Assembly (NCBI GenBank): GCA_040255525.1
Contig: JBDZVD010000017.1
Location: forward strand, 1 to 64,000
Reading direction: 5' to 3'
Length of the DNA stretch: 64,000 bases
Origin: Rugosimonospora sp040255525
GTDB taxonomy: Bacteria > Actinomycetota > Actinomycetes > Mycobacteriales > Micromonosporaceae
Shown here: in pieces, positions 58,850 through 64,000 of the stretch
Layout: the number at the start of each line of letters is the position of its first letter
Position numbering within the stretch: the first letter of the stretch is position 1
Translations under genes and position numbers: made by a program
The notes under the pieces: generated by a model
Seen by the model: only the letters and a program-made list of their open reading frames with translations
Told to the model about the DNA's origin: nothing
Databases searched by the model: none

Positions 58850-60793
58850 GTGACAACCGGGTATGTAGTGCCGCCACCGCGCAACGCGTTCGTCCGGGGC
58901 TGGCGGGCGTTCGTCCGTTGGTGCCGCGGCCGGCCGTTCTGGGGCGGGCTGCTGACCATCGTGTCCGGGGGCATCTACTTCTACAGCGGCCACCTCGGGT
59001 TCGCGAACATCAAAATTTCCTTTTCCCAGCAGGAGTTCCTCGGCTGGATGATTCCGCTGATCCTGGGGCTGTGCGGGCTTCTGCTCCTGTTCACTCCGGC
59101 TCAGCGCATCTTCTACGGCGTGCTGGCCTCGGCCGTGTCGGTCGGCGGGCTGGTCGGCCTCAACCTGGGCGGCTTCGTGATCGGCATGCTGGTGGGAATC
59201 GTCGGCGGCGCGCTCGGTGCCTCGTGGACGCCGGCACCGCAGCCGGTCGTCACCTGGCCGGCAAGGACGCCGACCGGGCCCGATCCGGAGCCGGGGCCGG
59301 ACGTCGCGCCGGACGCCGGGCAATATGCCGGACCGGACGCCGGGCCCGGGCCCGAGTCCGAGGAGCCGACCGCAGGTCACTCCAGCGGGCCGCTGGCCGA
59401 CACGCTGCCGGCGTCCATGGTGTCGCCGCTGGGCGTGCCGGCCCGGACCACCGCGCCGGCGCCGCGCTCCGGCCCGGGTCCCGGCGCGCCCGAGCCGGGC
59501 ACGCAGGCGCCGGCCGGTCAGGCGCTGGCCGGTGAGGGGCCGGGCACCGACCGGCCGGGCCCGCTGCGGCCGGGGGTCGAGCCGCCGGACGCCGGGGCGT
59601 CCGACGAGGAGGATGGGCCGCCGACCGGTGGCGATCCGCTGCCCCGGCGCAGCCCGCGCGGGCTGGCGGTGATCCTGGTACTGCTGACCGTCGCGGCCGT
59701 CGGAGCCACCACGGTGCGGCTGCAGACACCGGCCGGCGCGGCACCGTCCTGTGCCGAACTTCTCGACTCGCTGATCGCCAGCGCCAGTCCCGCGCCCAGC
59801 ACCCGGCCGACCGCCGGTACCGCGACCAGGGCGGCGGACACGGCGAAGTCGACCGGGACGGCGGCGCACGACCGTTCCACGACCGCCTCCGGTGCCACGA
59901 AGGGGGCCGGCTCCACCACCGCGTCCGGGGCCGACCGGCCGGTCCTGGAAGGCGCCACGCCGGTGCCCTCCTCGCCGGCCGCCGCGCCGACGTCGAGCGC
60001 GCCGGCCCGATCGGGCGGTACCTCGCTCGGCGGGGCCCTCCTCGGTGTGCTCGACGGGCTGGGGAAGCTGCTCGGCATCGGTGACGACGACGCACCGACC
60101 CCGGCGCCGTCGGCGTCCGCGTCGCCCACTCCGTCGGAGCGCCCGACGGCGAGCCTGCGGCCGACCGTGACGCCGAAGCCGACCGGTACCGGTCCGGCTG
60201 GTACCGGCCCGACCGGTACGCCGAAGTCCCCGGCCCCGAGCACGCACAGCACGTCGCCGGCGGCCCACTCGCCCAGCCGGGGGAACAGCGCGGGGCGCGC
60301 GGCCACCGCCGCACCGTCCTCGACCGCCTGCCCGGTCGGCAGCACCGATCCGGTCCCACCGCTCGATCGGACGGTCGTCGCGCCGAACCCGGCCGAACAG
60401 ATCACCGCGTTACTCGTTGAGGTCGAGGTGACGTACCGGGGCGTGACCACACTGCCGACGGCCAACGGCGGCCAGGTACGGGTGCTCCAGTTCACCATGG
60501 CCAGCTCCTCGTCCACGCCGTTCGAGCTGCGCGTACCGATGGTCACCGGCAACCACACGCTGTCCTACAAGAGCACGAAGCTCACCGTCTCCGGGCACGT
60601 CACGTTCTATACGAGCCGGCTCACCGGGAATCTGCTCGGCCTGGTTCCGGTGAACTGGACGCCGGACGCCCCACCGCCTCTGCCCCCGATCCCGATTCCC
60701 GGAGCATTTTTCACCAACGCGGTGCTGGAGCTGGTGCTCGTCCACGCCGACAAGCTCACCGCCCCGGCGCTCGACATCTCCTACCAGTCCTGA
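58850..60793 (+). CDS. DUF6114 membrane protein with Pro/Thr-rich linker and extracellular beta domain
   Basis: 647 residues from GTG 58850 (GAGGAG upstream). Residues 30-125 carry about four hydrophobic helices (FWGGLLTIVSGGIYFYSGHL, FLGWMIPLILGLCGLLLLF) and define DUF6114. A long Pro/Gly/Asp-rich linker follows, then one more helix (GLAVILVLLTVAAVGATTV), a Thr/Ser/Ala-rich spacer and a C-terminal domain of about 170 residues (ALLVEVEVTYRGVTTLPTAN, HTLSYKSTKLTVSGHVTFY). Most DUF6114 proteins are far shorter, so the C-terminal domain is an addition. It is encoded 73 bases after DUF6230, so the two probably work together in the membrane. Confidence 0.87.
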   Translation: MTTGYVVPPPRNAFVRGWRAFVRWCRGRPFWGGLLTIVSGGIYFYSGHLGFANIKISFSQQEFLGWMIPLILGLCGLLLLFTPAQRIFYGVLASAVSVGGLVGLNLGGFVIGMLVGIVGGALGASWTPAPQPVVTWPARTPTGPDPEPGPDVAPDAGQYAGPDAGPGPESEEPTAGHSSGPLADTLPASMVSPLGVPARTTAPAPRSGPGPGAPEPGTQAPAGQALAGEGPGTDRPGPLRPGVEPPDAGASDEEDGPPTGGDPLPRRSPRGLAVILVLLTVAAVGATTVRLQTPAGAAPSCAELLDSLIASASPAPSTRPTAGTATRAADTAKSTGTAAHDRSTTASGATKGAGSTTASGADRPVLEGATPVPSSPAAAPTSSAPARSGGTSLGGALLGVLDGLGKLLGIGDDDAPTPAPSASASPTPSERPTASLRPTVTPKPTGTGPAGTGPTGTPKSPAPSTHSTSPAAHSPSRGNSAGRAATAAPSSTACPVGSTDPVPPLDRTVVAPNPAEQITALLVEVEVTYRGVTTLPTANGGQVRVLQFTMASSSSTPFELRVPMVTGNHTLSYKSTKLTVSGHVTFYTSRLTGNLLGLVPVNWTPDAPPPLPPIPIPGAFFTNAVLELVLVHADKLTAPALDISYQS

Positions 60794-60804
60794 CGTCCCG
60801 CCAG

Positions 60805-60846
60805 ACGCCGACGCCCCCGGTCAACGGCGACCGGGGGCGTCGGCGT
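60805..60846. terminator. Perfect 18-bp hairpin between convergent genes
   Basis: ACGCCGACGCCCCCGGTC (60805-60822), loop AACGGC, and the exact complement at 60829-60846. It lies between the DUF6114 stop (60793) and the DUF885 stop (60852), so it serves as a bidirectional terminator. No U-tract is present. Confidence 0.85.
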
Positions 60847-60851
60847 ACGGG

Positions 60852-62531
60852 TCAGATCCGCGCCAGCGCGTTCTTGAGCGGGTCCAGGCCGATCGAGCCC
60901 AGGTCGAGCGCCGCCCGGTGGAACTCCTTGAGGTCGAAGTCCTTGCCCTTGCGCGCCCTGGCCTCCTCGCGGGCGGTCAGCCAGAACCGCTCGCCCACCT
61001 TGTACGAGGGGGCCTGCCCCGGCCACCCGAGGTAACGGTTGAGCTCGAACCGCAGGTTCTCGTCCGGAACCCGGCAGTGTGCGCGGAGGAACTCCCAGCC
61101 CAACTCCGGCGTCCACCGCTCGCCGGGGTGGAACCCGAACGGGTTGTCCGCCGGGATCTCCAGCTCCAGGTGCATGCCGATGTCCACGATCACCCGCGAG
61201 GCGCGGAACGCCTGGCTGTCGAGCATGCCCAGCTTCTCGCCCGGGTCCTGCAGGTAACCCAGCTCGTCCATCAGGTTCTCGGCGTACAGGGCCCAGCCCT
61301 CACCGTGCCCGGAACACCAGGACAGCAGGCGCTGCCAACGGTTGAGCAGTTCCGCCCGGACGGCGGTCTGGGCCACCTGGAGGTGGTGTCCCGGTACACC
61401 CTCGTGGTAGACCGTGGTGACTTCTTGCCACGTGGAGAAGCTGGAGATGCCCTGCGGCACCGCCCACCACATCCGGCCGGGCCGGCTGAAGTCCTCGCTC
61501 GGCCCGGTGTAGTAGATGGCCCCGTCCGAGGTGGGTGCGAGGCAGCATTCGATCCGCCGTACCTGCTCCGGAATGTCGAAGTGGCTACCGTTCAGGTCGG
61601 AGACCGCCCGGTCGGCCAGTTCCTGCATCCAGTCGCGGAACGCCTCCTTGCTCCCGATCGTGCGCGCCGGGTCGGCGTCGAGAGCCGCGACCGCGTCGTC
61701 GATCGAACCACCCGGCACGATCTTGTCGGAGACGTTGCGCATCTCGGACTCGAGTCGAGCCAGTTCGGCGAAGCCCCACGCGTACGTCTCGTCCAGGTCG
61801 ATCTCGGCACCGAGGAAGTAGCGCGAGGCAAGCGCGTACCGGTCGCGGCCGACCGCCTGATTCTCCCTGCCGAGCGGGGCCAACTGCTCCCGCAGGAACC
61901 GGGCGAACTCCATGGTCGCGGCGTTGGCCGCCTGGCCGTCGCGCTCCAGGTCGGCGCGCAGCCCCGCCGGCAGTTCGGTGGCCGCCTCGACGCGGCGCAC
62001 CAGCCCCGGGTAGAAGTCGTCCCCGTCCGGGTCGGTCCAGATGGCGCACTGCTTCGCCACCTCGATGATCTGCTTGCGCGATGACACGTGCCCGGCGCGC
62101 GCGGCCTCCAGCAGCGTCTGCTGGCACTCGGCCAGCGCCTTCGGGACGGCGGCGAGCCGGGCGGCGATGTCGCTGGCCGCCTTCTCGCCTTCCAACGGCA
62201 TCAGGTCGAACACCGACCGGACCGCGTGCACGCCGCTGTTGATCACGCTCAGCTCGCTGGTGATCTCGCCCGCCTCGTACCGGGCCAGCGCCAGACCCAG
62301 GCGCTCCTGCATCGCTTCCTTGGCGACCCGTTCGTGCTCGTCGGCCGGCTCGATCGCGGACAGTTCGGCCAGAGTGCGGCGGTCAAGGTCGGCCTGTGCG
62401 GCGTAGCCGGCGGGCGACAGGTCGGTCAGTTTGTCATCGTAACCGCTGATTCCAACGTGGGTGGACGCCATCGGGTCGAGCGGCGCCCACTCTTCGACGT
62501 AGCGGTTGGCCAGGTCATCAATTCTTCCCAC
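60852..62531 (-). CDS. DUF885 family metallohydrolase
   Basis: 559 residues. The zinc-peptidase-like motif is HEGVPGHH at 376-383, with a downstream EGWALYAENLMDELG supplying the third ligand as in M32-like enzymes. Other family blocks: TWQEVTTVYHEG, FRASRVIVDIGMHLE and the Trp-rich C-terminal NRYLGWPGQAPSYKVG. It has no signal peptide, so it is probably a cytosolic carboxypeptidase-type enzyme of unknown substrate. Single gene. Confidence 0.93.
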   Translation of the reverse strand: MGRIDDLANRYVEEWAPLDPMASTHVGISGYDDKLTDLSPAGYAAQADLDRRTLAELSAIEPADEHERVAKEAMQERLGLALARYEAGEITSELSVINSGVHAVRSVFDLMPLEGEKAASDIAARLAAVPKALAECQQTLLEAARAGHVSSRKQIIEVAKQCAIWTDPDGDDFYPGLVRRVEAATELPAGLRADLERDGQAANAATMEFARFLREQLAPLGRENQAVGRDRYALASRYFLGAEIDLDETYAWGFAELARLESEMRNVSDKIVPGGSIDDAVAALDADPARTIGSKEAFRDWMQELADRAVSDLNGSHFDIPEQVRRIECCLAPTSDGAIYYTGPSEDFSRPGRMWWAVPQGISSFSTWQEVTTVYHEGVPGHHLQVAQTAVRAELLNRWQRLLSWCSGHGEGWALYAENLMDELGYLQDPGEKLGMLDSQAFRASRVIVDIGMHLELEIPADNPFGFHPGERWTPELGWEFLRAHCRVPDENLRFELNRYLGWPGQAPSYKVGERFWLTAREEARARKGKDFDLKEFHRAALDLGSIGLDPLKNALARI

Positions 62532-62789
62532 CCGCCGACCCTATGTGACCGGTGCGGGAGCGCCACACCTTTACGAAAAGGTCGCGGGGTGGGCAAGGGG
62601 GGCGCGGTGCGGCGCCGGTTCCCGGGGCCCCGTCTCGACATTACCCGGCCGGCCTCCGGCGGGTCCAGACGACGACCGGCGGCGCTGGCAACTCGCCCGC
62701 AGCCAACACCGGCATCCGGGCGAACCGCCGCCTTGCCGGATCGCCGCCTGGACCTCGCCCCGGCTCGACCGAACACGTCGAGACAGGGC

Positions 62790-63857
62790 TCAGCCGTGGC
62801 CGGCCGCCCAACCGAGCAGCCGCTGGACGCTCCAGGTGTTCACGACATCGGCGACCGGTACGGCGCAGCGGGCGGCGCGCTCACACCCGTACCCGAGCCA
62901 GTCGAGTTGCCCGGGCGCGTGCGCGTCGGTGTCGACGGCAAACCGGCACCCCGCCTCGACCGCCAGGCGCAGCAGCCGTTTCGGTGGGTCGAGCCGGTCC
63001 GGCCGGCAGTTGATTTCGACCGCCTTGTCGTGCTCGGCACAGGCGGCGAACACTGCGCCGGCGTCGAACGTGCTCTCCGGCCGGGACCTGCCCTCGCGAT
63101 GCGCGCGGTCCCCGCCGCCCTTGCCGCCGCGCGCGGCCAGCCGGCGGCCGGTGCAGTGCCCCAGGATGTCCAGGTGCGGATTGGCGACCGCGGTCAGCAT
63201 CCGCCTGGTCATCGCGGCACTGTCCGCACGTAGTCCACTGTGGACCGATCCGACCACGATGTCGAGCTGTGCCAACAGGTCCGGTTCCTGGTCGAGTGAG
63301 CCGTCCGGGAGGATGTCGACCTCGATGCCGGTCAACAGCCGGAATCCTTCGGGCAGCGAGTCGTTGATGGTGGCCACCATGTCGAGCTGCTGGCGCAGCC
63401 GGCTGGGGGGCAGCCCCCGCGCGACGGTCAGCCTCGGCGAGTGGTCCGTGACGACCAGGTACTCGTGGCCCAGCCCCACGGCGGCCAGCGCCATCTCCTC
63501 GATCGGCGAGCCGCCGTCCGACCAGTCGGAGTGGCTGTGGCAGTCCCCGCGCAGGGCGCGGCGCAGCGTCGTCGCCGTCTCGTCCAGGTCCACGGTCGAC
63601 GTCGCGACCAGCCGGCGCAGGTACACCGGCTCCTCGCCGGCCAGCGACTCGGCCACGCAGCGCGCGGTCACGTCGCCGACGCCCGGCAGCTTGGTGAGGC
63701 TGCCGTCGGCCACCCGTGCGGCCAGTTCCTCGGCTGCCAGCGCGCCGATCGCGGTCGCCGCCGACCGGAACGCCCGGACCCGGTAGGTCGCCTCGTTCGC
63801 GCGTTCCAGCCGGAAGGCGATCTCACGCAGGTCGGCGACCGGGTCGCGGGCGGTCAT
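62790..63857 (-). CDS. PHP-domain phosphoesterase with helix-hairpin-helix N-terminus (PolX C-terminal type)
   Basis: 355 residues. The N-terminal 90 residues have a pol-beta 8-kDa-like unit with HhH motif LTKLPGVGDVTA (54-65). The PHP domain begins at GDCHSHSDWSDGG (H107, H109, D111) and continues with YLVVTDHSPR, LLTGIEVDILPDG, DIVVGSVHSGL, DILGHCTGR and FAVDTDAHAPGQLDWL, all metal-binding blocks. The polymerase palm of PolX is absent. A Gly/Arg-rich insert (GGKGGGDRAHREGRSR) follows the HCTGR motif. It may trim DNA ends in repair, or be a small-molecule phosphatase. Confidence 0.9.
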   Translation of the reverse strand: MTARDPVADLREIAFRLERANEATYRVRAFRSAATAIGALAAEELAARVADGSLTKLPGVGDVTARCVAESLAGEEPVYLRRLVATSTVDLDETATTLRRALRGDCHSHSDWSDGGSPIEEMALAAVGLGHEYLVVTDHSPRLTVARGLPPSRLRQQLDMVATINDSLPEGFRLLTGIEVDILPDGSLDQEPDLLAQLDIVVGSVHSGLRADSAAMTRRMLTAVANPHLDILGHCTGRRLAARGGKGGGDRAHREGRSRPESTFDAGAVFAACAEHDKAVEINCRPDRLDPPKRLLRLAVEAGCRFAVDTDAHAPGQLDWLGYGCERAARCAVPVADVVNTWSVQRLLGWAAGHG

Positions 63858-64000
63858 CCGGCTCGCCCCGTGATCGCCCGTGGCCCGCAGGCCGGGGCGG
63901 CTCCGGGTGTCCCGTCGGGATCGGACATGCCGTCAAATCTACGCGGCCGCGCTCGCGGGGGTGGGCCGCATCGTGTCGCGGGCGGGTGGCCGCCGAGGTG
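63858..64000. other. Window end, upstream of the PHP gene
   Basis: The last 143 bases hold the PHP gene upstream region. No complete gene or motif is seen. A neighbouring gene may begin beyond the edge. Confidence 0.4.

Overview
The window is very GC-rich DNA with GTG/TTG starts, GC-biased third codon positions and actinobacterial families (IniBAC/IniR, DUF6230/DUF6114, Lsr2, DUF5937, long-form ArgG). This suggests a filamentous actinobacterium. Micromonosporales fits the gene set, but the order is an inference and no rRNA is present to confirm it.

Layout. (1) 1-8.2 kb: the 5' portion of a very large secreted RHS/YD-repeat protein that contains a ricin-B lectin domain, an FG-GAP remnant and a membrane-anchored protein. 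(2) 8.7-15.4 kb: accessory genes (a NucS/DUF91-like nuclease, two membrane proteins, a DUF429 protein, unrecognised actinobacterial proteins). (3) 16.2-22.1 kb: a likely defence island. A SIR2 domain is fused to a phosphoribosyltransferase-like domain and overlaps a MazG-like small gene. A truncated Lsr2 follows, and a convergent 1192-residue STAND-type NTPase with a nuclease-like N-terminus closes the island. (4) 22.58-22.63 kb: the 3' part of a tRNA-Lys(TTT) with no 5' half, which looks like an integration scar bounding the island. (5) 22.8-28.9 kb: a DUF5937/ArsR regulator divergent from an M20 amidohydrolase, a polar amino-acid ABC transporter and a CapA-like phosphatase. This reads as a scavenging operon. 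(6) 29-37.9 kb: intact genes (rhomboid, amidase, GNAT, APH-like kinase, acyltransferase) mixed with at least six truncated or frameshifted genes. (7) 37.9-44.5 kb: glutamate/arginine/proline-family metabolism: argG behind ARG-box-like palindromes, a GntR-pxpB-pxpC operon, divergent proA, and a ROK regulator. (8) 44.7-48.3 kb: an anti-sigma-like membrane protein, a histone-H1-like Lys/Ala-rich protein with a DNA-binding end, and an FUSC transporter. (9) 48.4-57.7 kb: an iniB-iniA-iniC operon (two dynamin-like GTPases) divergent from an Hsp70-like gene and the IniR-type regulator, a cell-envelope stress module. (10) 58.1-63.9 kb: the DUF6230-DUF6114 pair, a DUF885 metallohydrolase and a PHP-domain protein.

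The most promising undescribed system is the SIR2-PRTase plus MazG-like gene pair at 16.2-18.0 kb, beside the STAND nuclease. I know no named defence system with this pair, but I could not search. Functions are assigned from motifs read in the translations; no database was consulted.
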